9,801 bases of DNA from JBAXRT01 sp037131065 (GTDB lineage Bacteria > Bacteroidota > Bacteroidia > Bacteroidales > FEN-979), in contig JBAXRT010000114.1 in NCBI GenBank assembly GCA_037131065.1, positions 1 to 9,801 of the forward strand, written 5' to 3'. Shown here piece by piece: positions 1-5,911 of the stretch. How positions within the stretch are numbered: the first letter of the stretch is position 1; the number at the start of each line of letters is the position of its first letter. Both the position numbers and the translations under genes were made by a program. The notes below the pieces were generated by a model, which worked only from the letters and a program-made list of their open reading frames with translations, did not search any database and was not told the DNA's origin.

Positions 1-354
1 CCATACCGTGAACTGAGCGACCAGAAACCGGCCGAGCGAAGCGAAATCATCAGGTCTAGGGTCATCGCGGCCCGCCAAATTCAGGAAAAACGTTTCGAAG
101 GAAACCAGGGGATGCACTGCAACGCACAGATGACGTCGAAAATGCTCAGAAAACTCTGCCGCATCTCGGACGAGGGCCATCATTTGCTGAAAACCGCAAT
201 GGACAAAGTAGGCCTGTCGGCCCGCGCCTTCGACCGGATCCTCAAGGTTTCACGGACCATTGCCGACCTGGATAATGCCCATGACATCCGAATCGAACAT
301 CTGGCCGAAGCGATCAATTACAGGTCGCTTGACAGGGATAACTGGGGGAAGTAG
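1..354 (+). CDS. yifB: YifB/ComM-family Mg-chelatase-like AAA+ ATPase, C-terminal part (5' end outside window)
   Basis: The frame is open from base 1, giving 117 residues of an incomplete gene; the family is normally about 500 residues, so the AAA+ core and Walker motifs lie upstream of the window. The visible part is the Mg-chelatase C-terminal helical domain: an ARQIQEKRF segment, then NAQMTSKMLRKLC, ISDEGHHLLKTAMDKVGLSARAFDR and the closing AEAINYRSLDRDNWGK. These are family hallmarks. ComM, the characterised member, is a hexameric helicase that promotes branch migration during natural transformation in Vibrio; the role of the Bacteroidota homologue is not settled. The last 16 codons and stop are duplicated downstream at 1028-1078, so the present 3' end may have been supplied by an insertion. 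Identification is firm; function is inferred from the family. Confidence 0.9.
   Translation, partial: PYRELSDQKPAERSEIIRSRVIAARQIQEKRFEGNQGMHCNAQMTSKMLRKLCRISDEGHHLLKTAMDKVGLSARAFDRILKVSRTIADLDNAHDIRIEHLAEAINYRSLDRDNWGK
304..354 (+). repeat. Copy 1 of duplicated yifB 3' end (in frame, functional end)
   Basis: These 51 bases are the last 16 codons plus stop of the yifB gene and encode AEAINYRSLDRDNWGK. A second copy lies at 1028-1078, 724 bp further on. The copies match at 45 of 51 positions, and all six differences are synonymous: arginine codons AGG and AGG here against CGT and CGC there, and aspartate GAC and GAT here against GAT and GAC there. The first 18 bases and the last 15 bases are identical. 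Similarity stops sharply upstream of the alanine codon. Confidence 0.9.
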
Positions 355-423
355 AATCGCCAATGGAAGATTGCATATTATGATCTCCATTTCTAAGTTC
401 TGATCTTTAATAATGAAAACCAT

Positions 424-1011
424 ATGTTTATGAATGAATCGAATGCGATGCAGGTCCCTGAGGATGCAATAATCAGTAAAATTTATCTGGTCAGAGGGAA
501 AAAGATTATGCTTGACAAGGATTTAGCAGAGCTATACGAAGTAAAATCCTTTCGTTTACACGAACAGGTTAAAAGAAACATGCAGCGTTTTCCTGAGAAC
601 TTTATGTTCAGGTTAACAGAAGAAGAAACAGATATTATGGTCTCGCAAAATGCGATACCTTCTAAACAACATTTGGGAGGTCATTTGCCGTATGCTTTTA
701 CCGAGCATGGCGTCTTGATGCTTGCGAATGTATTGAGAAGTGAACGGGCCATAAAAATGAGTATCAGGATAATAGAAGTTTTTGTCAGGGTCAGGGAAAT
801 GTTGCTTACTCATCAAGACATTTTACTGAAGCTGGAAAAAATTGAGCAAACCCTTGCTGGACATGATGAAAAGATCCTGCTGATCTTCGAATACCTCAAA
901 CTGCTTGAACAGTCTAAAATTCAAGAACTTGAATTTAATAAACGCAAGCGGATCGGGTTTAAACGCAGTGACGAAACAAGGTCTCCAGAGATGATAAGCC
1001 ATGATTTTTAA
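424..1011 (+). CDS. ORF6N-domain DNA-binding protein
   Basis: A 195-residue protein. Residues about 13-103 form an ORF6N domain, seen in the run IYLVRGKKIMLDKDLAELYEV, then VKRNMQRFPENFMFRLTEEE and LPYAFTEHGVLMLANVLRSE. ORF6N is a putative DNA-binding domain known from phage antirepressor-like and large DNA virus proteins, and it is common as a stand-alone gene in Bacteroidota. Residues about 105-165 (RAIKMSIRIIEVFVRVREML, then a heptad-like stretch up to KLLEQ) look like a helical or coiled-coil tail that could mediate oligomerisation. The end KRKRIGFK resembles the usual IGF ending of the family. A second ATG at 430 is an equally good start; no Shine-Dalgarno sequence separates them. The gene is AT-richer than its neighbours and sits between duplicated yifB ends, so it is probably acquired. 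A regulatory role is a family-based guess; no target is visible. Confidence 0.85.
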   Translation: MFMNESNAMQVPEDAIISKIYLVRGKKIMLDKDLAELYEVKSFRLHEQVKRNMQRFPENFMFRLTEEETDIMVSQNAIPSKQHLGGHLPYAFTEHGVLMLANVLRSERAIKMSIRIIEVFVRVREMLLTHQDILLKLEKIEQTLAGHDEKILLIFEYLKLLEQSKIQELEFNKRKRIGFKRSDETRSPEMISHDF

Positions 1012-1027
1012 CTCAATTGTTTATTTT

Positions 1028-1078
1028 GCCGAAGCGATCAATTACCGTTCGCTTGATCGCGACAACTGGGGGAAGTAG
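1028..1078 (+). pseudogene. Copy 2 of duplicated yifB 3' end (displaced, untranslated remnant)
   Basis: The sequence reads AEAINYRSLDRDNWGK followed by TAG, the exact C-terminal peptide of YifB, but it follows the ORF6N gene and has no start of its own. The codons in front of it (TAT TTT) do not continue the YifB sequence. Six of 51 bases differ from copy 1, all silently. That pattern means both copies evolved under coding constraint before they came together, so they come from two diverged yifB genes rather than from recent local duplication. Copy 2 may be the original chromosomal end, since it sits 29 bp before the ubiA stop codon, but the window alone cannot prove which copy is native. Confidence 0.8.
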
Positions 1079-1108
1079 GTGTGGGTTTGGGTGTGAGTGA
1101 GTGTGAAT
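1067..1108 (+). other. C-free G/T-rich tract between the displaced yifB end and ubiA
   Basis: There is no C on the + strand from 1067 to 1108. The tract contains G runs at 1068-1072, 1078-1079, 1083-1085 and 1089-1091 and then GTGA/GTGT-like simple sequence. It spans the stop codon of the displaced yifB end and reaches the ubiA stop. Four G tracts of at least two bases could allow a two-tier G-quadruplex, but only three tracts have three or more Gs. No terminator hairpin is apparent. It is probably low-complexity intergenic DNA. Confidence 0.4.
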
Positions 1109-1986
1109 CAGTGGATCAGGAAAATATCAGCAATGACAAAGCAGGCGTAGATCACTGAGGCGATCCCGTTCATCGTTGCAAAAGCAAGGTTGACCTTTGA
1201 AATGTCACGGGGTTTGACGATCAGGTGCTCATAGGCCAGGAGGATGCTGAAAATCCCGGCACCGATCCAGTAGAGATAACCGAAATTGCCCAGGAAACCG
1301 GCCCAGGTAACAAGAAGAATGGCAATGAGATGAAAAATTGAAGACAGGATCAGCGCATTTCTCCTGCCAAGCATGACCGGCAATGACTTCAAATGCTGCG
1401 ATTTGTCGAATTCAATATCCTGAAGGGCATAAAGGATATCAAATCCGGCAACCCAGAAAATCACGATAAATGAGTATAAAAGAGGCAGAAGATCAAACCT
1501 TGCAGTGACCGCCAGGTAGGCACCGATGGGAGCAAGGGCCAGCCCGAGTCCGAGGAAAAGGTGTGAGAGATGGGTGAACCGCTTGGTTAGACTATATCCC
1601 AGCACCACCAGCAGAGCTATCGGCGAAAGGAGCAGGCAGGTCAGGTTAAGGAAAGAGGTCGTAAGGATGAACAACGCGGAGTTGATGATCACGAAAAGCA
1701 GGGCGGACCTTGGCCGGATGATCTCCCGGGGCAGTTCACGAAGGGCGGTCCGGGGATTTCTCTTATCAAATTCCCGGTCGGCATAACGGTTAAAGCCCAT
1801 GGCGGCATTCCGTGCAAAAAGGACACAAAGAATGACGAGCAGCAAGAGCCGCAAACTCAGGTTTTCGCTGCCCATTTTTGCACCGAGTGAAAACCCGATC
1901 AAGGCAAAGGGAAGGGAGAAGATCGTATGATTTATCTTCACCAGTGAAAAATAATCTGTAACCTTTGTAAGTTTTTGGAGTCCCAT
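1108..1986 (-). CDS. ubiA: UbiA-family polyprenyltransferase (4-hydroxybenzoate polyprenyltransferase-like, possibly MqnP)
   Basis: A 292-residue, strongly hydrophobic membrane protein with about eight or nine transmembrane segments, the usual size for UbiA enzymes. The two aspartate-rich motifs that bind Mg-prenyl diphosphate are present: NRYADREFD at 66-74 (NxxxDxxxD) and DILYALQDIEFD at 183-194, followed by SLPVMLGRRNA. The family transfers a polyprenyl chain to an aromatic acceptor in the membrane. Bacteroidota generally make menaquinone rather than ubiquinone. This subgroup, named putative 4-hydroxybenzoate polyprenyltransferase, is the one linked to the futalosine route (MqnP), so a menaquinone role is more likely than ubiquinone; no other mqn gene is in view. 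The ATG at 1986 lies 18 nt downstream of a TACTTTTG promoter box shared divergently with the methyltransferase operon. Family is firm; the substrate is inferred. Confidence 0.88.
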   Translation of the reverse strand: MGLQKLTKVTDYFSLVKINHTIFSLPFALIGFSLGAKMGSENLSLRLLLLVILCVLFARNAAMGFNRYADREFDKRNPRTALRELPREIIRPRSALLFVIINSALFILTTSFLNLTCLLLSPIALLVVLGYSLTKRFTHLSHLFLGLGLALAPIGAYLAVTARFDLLPLLYSFIVIFWVAGFDILYALQDIEFDKSQHLKSLPVMLGRRNALILSSIFHLIAILLVTWAGFLGNFGYLYWIGAGIFSILLAYEHLIVKPRDISKVNLAFATMNGIASVIYACFVIADIFLIH

Positions 1987-2004
1987 CCGTTACAATTTAT
2001 GGTG

Positions 2005-2012
2005 CAAAAGTA
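2005..2012 (-). promoter_or_regulatory. Bacteroidota-type -7 box for ubiA
   Basis: On the minus strand this reads TACTTTTG, matching the Bacteroidota -7 consensus TAnnTTTG at every fixed position. It ends 18 nt before the ubiA ATG, implying a short leader. A clear TTTG-type -33 element at the usual spacing of about 19 nt is not visible. Confidence 0.55.
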
Positions 2013-2052
2013 GTTAAAATGGCTTAATGCCGCTTTTATCCCGGGAATTCAG

Positions 2053-2060
2053 TACTTTTG
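2053..2060 (+). promoter_or_regulatory. Bacteroidota-type -7 box for the methyltransferase operon
   Basis: This reads TACTTTTG, identical to the box on the opposite strand at 2005-2012, so the two form an 8-bp inverted repeat separated by 40 bp. It lies 13 nt before the preferred ATG at 2074, so the transcript would be nearly leaderless. Only a weak -33 candidate (CTTTT near 2033) is present. Confidence 0.55.
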
Positions 2061-2073
2061 TGCCTCACTTTTG

Positions 2074-2874
2074 ATGGCCATGATCTCGAAGGTTAATTCA
2101 TTCGTCGGATATATCAGACATGCTGCTGCTGCCCAGTCAAAATTCAGCCTCCATTCACCTTTTGCATACCGGTTCTATAACGAAGTCATCAAAAATGGCA
2201 TCTCTTATCCGCAATACAGCCACATTGAACGGGTAAGGAAAGATATGATCGGCCATTCGCGGTTTATCAAACGCCGCGACATGGGCGCCAGGGCCAAAGA
2301 GATACCGTGCGACCAGCGTTTTGTCCGCGTGAAGGACATTGCAAAAAAATCCTCCATATCACCGAAAAAAGGTCGTTTCCTCTTCCGGTTTACCAGGGAC
2401 CTGGAACCGAAAAATATTCTTGAACTGGGCACTGCCTTCGGGATCAGTGCCTTGTATATGGCCAATGCAGCACCCAGGAGCCGGATCATCACCATCGAAG
2501 GATGCCTTGATTCCGCGCATCTTGCAGAAGAGAATTTTGAAAAAGCGGGGACAAAAAATATCAGAGTCATTGCGGGAACATTCGAAACAAAACTTGCTTC
2601 GGTATGGGAAGAAATGCCGGCTCCTGACATGATATTTTTTGACGGTAACCATAAAAAAGATCCGACTCTCCGGTATTTTGAAGAGTGCCTGCAACATATC
2701 CATCCCGGTACCGTTTTTATCTTTGATGACATCCACTGGTCATCCGGAATGGAATCAGCCTGGAAAGAGATAAGGAATCATCCCGCCGTAAAGGTCACCA
2801 TCGACCTGTATCATATGGGCATCGTTTTTTTCAAAGAAGAGCTTAGTAAAGAAAATTATATCTTAAATCTGTAA
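2074..2874 (+). CDS. Class I SAM-dependent methyltransferase (O-methyltransferase-like)
   Basis: A 266-residue protein with a Rossmann-type methyltransferase fold in its second half. Motif I is ILELGTAFGIS around residues 115-125 (SAM-binding ELGTAFG at 117-123). The acidic ribose-binding residue is in IITIEG (E142), and PDMIFFDGNHKK around 185-195 and VFIFDDIHW around 214-222 match the motif IV/V region of catechol-O-methyltransferase-like enzymes. The first 100 residues, including KFSLHSPFAYRFYNEVI, form an N-terminal region I know only from Bacteroidota methyltransferases of unknown substrate. Possible starts are TTG 2071, ATG 2074 and ATG 2080; I prefer 2074 because of the promoter spacing. 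It is the first gene of the rightward operon, and its stop is 2 nt before the ABC ATPase start. The substrate is unknown. Confidence 0.85.
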   Translation: MAMISKVNSFVGYIRHAAAAQSKFSLHSPFAYRFYNEVIKNGISYPQYSHIERVRKDMIGHSRFIKRRDMGARAKEIPCDQRFVRVKDIAKKSSISPKKGRFLFRFTRDLEPKNILELGTAFGISALYMANAAPRSRIITIEGCLDSAHLAEENFEKAGTKNIRVIAGTFETKLASVWEEMPAPDMIFFDGNHKKDPTLRYFEECLQHIHPGTVFIFDDIHWSSGMESAWKEIRNHPAVKVTIDLYHMGIVFFKEELSKENYILNL

Positions 2875-2876
2875 CC

Positions 2877-3605
2877 ATGGAAAAGGAAGTCATCCGCCTG
2901 GATAAGATCGTAAAAAACTATAAGATCGGAACAGTTGTTGTTGAAGCATTGCGCTCGGTTTCACTTGTAATCCATAAAAATGAATTTGTTGCCGTGATGG
3001 GCCCCTCCGGATCAGGCAAATCTACCCTGATGAACATTTTCGGCTGTCTGGATACCCCCACCAGCGGATCCTACTTTCTTAACGGGGAGGATGTCAGTAA
3101 GATGGATGACAATGCCCTTGCCGAGATCCGGAACCGCCAGATCGGGTTCGTCTTCCAGACCTTCAACCTTTTACCCCGCTCCACGGCCCTGGAAAATGTG
3201 ATGTTGCCATTGATCTATGCCGGTATAGGGAAAGCCAAGAGACTGGAACAGGGAACCAAGGTAATGCATGAGGTGAAGCTCGAAGACAGGATGGAGCATA
3301 AACCCAATGAACTTTCAGGTGGACAGCGTCAGCGTGTCGCCATCGCCCGCGCCCTTGTCAACAATCCGGCCATCATACTTGCTGATGAGCCGACCGGTAA
3401 CCTCGACTCCAAAACCTCCATTGAGATCCTGGGCCTTCTTGAGGAGATCCATAAAATGGGTAATACAGTCATCATTGTAACCCATGAAGAGGACATTGCC
3501 CTCCATGCCCACCGTATCATCCGCCTGATGGACGGGGAGATCTCGGTGGATGAGCGGAACAAGAACATCAAGACCATTGCCGATTATGCCTTTAAGGCAG
3601 TTTAG
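2877..3605 (+). CDS. ABC transporter ATP-binding protein (LolD/MacB-like)
   Basis: A 242-residue ATPase with every ABC hallmark: Walker A GPSGSGKST at 42-50, Q-loop FVFQTFNLLP with Q94, signature LSGGQRQRVAIARAL from 146, Walker B IILADE at 166-171, D-loop GNLDSKT and H-loop H203. The sequence AVMGPSGSGKSTLMNIFGCLD and the ADEPTGNLDSKTS run place it in the LolD/MacB/FtsE-like class, which works with membrane permeases of the FtsX/MacB type in lipoprotein release, macrolide or peptide export, or cell-wall control. No permease is encoded next to it, so the partner must be elsewhere. The last 20 or so residues after MDGEI extend slightly past the catalytic domain. It begins 2 nt after the methyltransferase stop, suggesting co-transcription and perhaps translational coupling. 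Class is certain; cargo is unknown. Confidence 0.93.
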   Translation: MEKEVIRLDKIVKNYKIGTVVVEALRSVSLVIHKNEFVAVMGPSGSGKSTLMNIFGCLDTPTSGSYFLNGEDVSKMDDNALAEIRNRQIGFVFQTFNLLPRSTALENVMLPLIYAGIGKAKRLEQGTKVMHEVKLEDRMEHKPNELSGGQRQRVAIARALVNNPAIILADEPTGNLDSKTSIEILGLLEEIHKMGNTVIIVTHEEDIALHAHRIIRLMDGEISVDERNKNIKTIADYAFKAV

Positions 3606-3637
3606 CCTTACTCTCTTCAAAGCGTAAGCCTGATACC

Positions 3638-4645
3638 ATGCAGAAAAAAGGGAATTATAAAAAGCTTTTCAAAGAGTTCAACGGACTCAATGTGATTATC
3701 ATCGGTGATGTGATGGTCGATTCCTACCTCTGGGGAAAGGTGGAGCGGATCTCCCCGGAGGCTCCGATACCTATCGTTGCACTGAAGAAGCGGGAAAACA
3801 GGATGGGCGGTGCAGCCAATGTTGCGAGGAATATCCTTGCCATGGGGGCCAACCCGATCCTCTGCTCTGTAATTGGTACGGATGAAAAAGGCGATACATT
3901 TCTTGAACTGCTCAGGAAAGAGAAGATCGATCCCTTCGGGATCATCCGTAGCCCCCGGCGGATCACAACCACCAAATTCAGGATCTTCGGGAATAGTTAC
4001 CAGATGCTCCGCATGGATGAAGAGGCCGACAATGACCTGGCAGGAAACGACTACATGACCCTGATCCGGGTCCTCGACCAGGTGCTGGACCAGAGAAAGA
4101 TCGATTGCATCATCTTTCAGGATTATGACAAGGGGGTCATTACGTCACGCCTGATCAGGGAGGTGGTTGCCAGGGCGAAGGTCAGGAGAATCCCGGTTAC
4201 GGCAGATCCGAAAAAGAAGAATTTCTCCGCTTATAGCGGTGTCACGCTGTTCAAACCAAACGTTAAAGAGCTCAGGGAGGGTATTCACGCGGAGATTGAC
4301 CCGGCTGACGCCGGTTCTGTTGAACTGGCTACCCGGAAGGTGCAGGAAAAACTTCAGGCCAGGTATGTTCTCACCACCCTTTCCGAACATGGTGTACTTA
4401 TCAGCACGGACCACGGCAAGGATCAGAAGAATATCCTTATTCCTGCGCATGTGCGCTATGTCGCAGATGTTTCCGGAGCCGGGGATACTGTTATCAGCGT
4501 TGCCTCCCTTTGCCTCGCTAAGGAGTGCACTCCCTATGAGATTGCCTACATCTCCAACCTGGCAGGCGGGATTGTTTGCGAAGAGGTTGGGGTCGTTCCC
4601 ATCGACAAGTCAAAACTCCTGAAAGAGGTCCTTGCCCTGCTCTGA
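3638..4645 (+). CDS. rfaE1: D-glycero-beta-D-manno-heptose-7-phosphate kinase (RfaE1/HldE kinase domain), PfkB family
   Basis: A 335-residue ribokinase/PfkB-fold kinase. The opening VIIIGDVMVDSYLWGKVERISPEAPIPIV and GGAANVA (57-63) are typical of the HldE/RfaE kinase domain. TTTKFRIFGNSYQMLRMDEE follows at about 110-129, and DVSGAGDT (277-284) gives the PfkB signature with D283 as the expected catalytic base. The family phosphorylates D-glycero-D-manno-heptose 7-phosphate at C1 in the ADP-heptose pathway for the LPS inner core, in the cytosol. Its length matches the kinase half only. The nucleotidyltransferase half found fused in E. coli HldE is absent and must be a separate gene (RfaE2). It lies 32 nt after the ABC gene and 5 nt before the flavoprotein gene. 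A kinase for another sugar phosphate is possible but less likely. Confidence 0.82.
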   Translation: MQKKGNYKKLFKEFNGLNVIIIGDVMVDSYLWGKVERISPEAPIPIVALKKRENRMGGAANVARNILAMGANPILCSVIGTDEKGDTFLELLRKEKIDPFGIIRSPRRITTTKFRIFGNSYQMLRMDEEADNDLAGNDYMTLIRVLDQVLDQRKIDCIIFQDYDKGVITSRLIREVVARAKVRRIPVTADPKKKNFSAYSGVTLFKPNVKELREGIHAEIDPADAGSVELATRKVQEKLQARYVLTTLSEHGVLISTDHGKDQKNILIPAHVRYVADVSGAGDTVISVASLCLAKECTPYEIAYISNLAGGIVCEEVGVVPIDKSKLLKEVLALL

Positions 4646-4650
4646 AACCC

Positions 4651-5910
4651 ATGCAGCATGATGCCGATGTAATCATCTCCGGTGCCGGCCCGTCAGGGTC
4701 GGTTGCGGCGTACCATCTTGCATCTAAAGGAGTTTCCGTTCTGATCCTTGAAAAATCTCCTTTCCCGAGGTATAAGGTTTGCGGCGGAGGACTTACACAC
4801 AAGATCCTTCAGGAGATTCCCTTTGACCTTTCACCGGTCATAGAAACCACGATCAATTCAATCACCTTTTCACAAAACTTCAGCGAAGTTTTCACCAGGA
4901 GATCCGGTCTTCCCCTCATGTACTGCACCATGCGTCCGAAACTCGACGCCTACCTCCTGGAAATGGCAATAAAAAAAGGAGCAAGGATGTTACCCGGTCA
5001 ACAGGTAACGGAGGTTCGCCAGGAACAGACTTCTGTCGAGATCCGGACTCAGGAAAAAACGTTCCGGTCGGCACTTCTGATCGGAGCAGACGGCGCCTCA
5101 GGTACGGTTGCCCGTCTCTCCGGTCTCCGCGAAAACATTCTTCCCGGTCTGGCCTGGGAGGCAGAGATCACTGCCGGCAAGGAGGCCATTGAGAAGTTCT
5201 CTGAAACTGTTTTTCTCGACTGGGGTACCTTCCCGGGAGGATATGCCTGGATGTTCCCGAAAAATGACCACTTTTCGATCGGTGTCGGCGGTCCGGCCAG
5301 CCTGTCGAAATGGATGATGCCCTACTATCATCAATTTCTGCGATACCTGGTTAATGAAACAGGAGAGTGGATGATGAGCGGCAGCAATGAACTCCTCCTG
5401 CCGTGCGGCAAGCTGCCGGCGACCATCTCCCTGAAATCCTGGCCCATCCCGGTCAGGGTAAAAAAAAGCCGGTTTCATAATGGCCGGATCCTCGTTACAG
5501 GCGATGCCGGCGGACTTAGCGATCCGCTGACAGGGGAAGGGATCTATTACGCGGTCAGAAGCGGCATCCTGGCAGCGGAGTCCTCCGCAGATTTTCTGAC
5601 CAGGAATTCTGATTCTTTGAAACATTATTCCGATCAGCTGAATGATGAACTGATGACCGAACTCATTGAGGCCAACCATATCAAGGATATTTTCAATACG
5701 GTCCCTTTGAGGATCCATCACTTTATCCGCGACGGCGAACGCGGCTGGCGGGCATTCGGGAAGGTCCTCAGGGGGGAACGCTGGTATAAGGATGTCCGTC
5801 TCGGCTTCGGGAAATGGAAATTTTTATGGGGAGCGGCCTGCAGGCTCGCAAAGCTATTTTCTGAGCGGAAGGAGTATAAATTCCGGCAGAACGGTTTTAA
5901 TAAAAGATAA
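4651..5910 (+). CDS. Geranylgeranyl reductase family FAD-dependent oxidoreductase
   Basis: A 419-residue flavoprotein. The N-terminal dinucleotide fold DVIISGAGPSGSVAAYHLA has GAGPSG at 11-16 and the ribose-binding E34. KVCGGGLTHK follows at 42-50 and a CTMRPKLDAYLLE segment at 92-104. LIGADGASGTVAR (143-155) and GDAGGLSDPLTGEGIYYA (284-301) are the later FAD-contact motifs of the geranylgeranyl reductase/PHBH-like superfamily. Members saturate double bonds of isoprenoid chains such as geranylgeranyl groups, menaquinone side chains (MenJ) or archaeal lipids; some act on other substrates. An upstream ATG at 4576 would overlap the kinase gene by 70 bp with non-family residues, so ATG 4651, where the family sequence begins 5 nt after the kinase stop, is preferred. 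With the nearby prenyltransferase it may act on quinone or another prenyl lipid; that is inference. Confidence 0.86.
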   Translation: MQHDADVIISGAGPSGSVAAYHLASKGVSVLILEKSPFPRYKVCGGGLTHKILQEIPFDLSPVIETTINSITFSQNFSEVFTRRSGLPLMYCTMRPKLDAYLLEMAIKKGARMLPGQQVTEVRQEQTSVEIRTQEKTFRSALLIGADGASGTVARLSGLRENILPGLAWEAEITAGKEAIEKFSETVFLDWGTFPGGYAWMFPKNDHFSIGVGGPASLSKWMMPYYHQFLRYLVNETGEWMMSGSNELLLPCGKLPATISLKSWPIPVRVKKSRFHNGRILVTGDAGGLSDPLTGEGIYYAVRSGILAAESSADFLTRNSDSLKHYSDQLNDELMTELIEANHIKDIFNTVPLRIHHFIRDGERGWRAFGKVLRGERWYKDVRLGFGKWKFLWGAACRLAKLFSERKEYKFRQNGFNKR

Positions 5911-5911
5911 C

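Larger units (their letters stand above)
355..1078 (+). mobile_element. Putative small inserted cassette carrying the ORF6N gene and bounded by duplicated yifB ends
   Basis: The segment between the two copies of the yifB 3' end holds a 69-bp leader, one ORF6N gene and 16 bp before the second copy. Its base composition differs from its surroundings: a hand count over 481-600 gives 45 G+C in 120 bases, against 31 in 60 for yifB (241-300) and 35 in 60 for the ABC gene (3121-3180). Removing one 724-bp unit would restore a single yifB gene converging on ubiA with about 29 bp between stops, a plausible ancestral layout. No integrase, transposase or terminal inverted repeat is visible, so this would be a remnant or an element moved in trans. 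The boundaries could equally be drawn as 304-1027. Insertion is inferred from the duplication and composition. Confidence 0.5.

Noticed and set aside
364..382. Possible hairpin AGAT...ATCT in the leader of the ORF6N gene
   Set aside because: Only four canonical pairs plus wobbles; too weak to call.
2071..2073. TTG as the methyltransferase start
   Set aside because: It is directly followed by ATG at 2074 and adds one residue only; ATG is the commoner start. It cannot be excluded.
4576..4650. Upstream ATG that would lengthen the flavoprotein by 25 residues
   Set aside because: It lies inside the kinase gene, and the extra residues have no family resemblance. ATG 4651 sits 5 nt after the kinase stop and directly before the FAD-binding fold.
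5098..5721. 207-residue open frame on the - strand inside the flavoprotein gene
   Set aside because: It is a shadow of a well-supported gene with no recognisable domain.
5792..5911. 40-residue N-terminal extension of the SDR frame
   Set aside because: It overlaps the flavoprotein gene, and classical SDRs start just before the TGxxxGxG motif, as ATG 5912 does.
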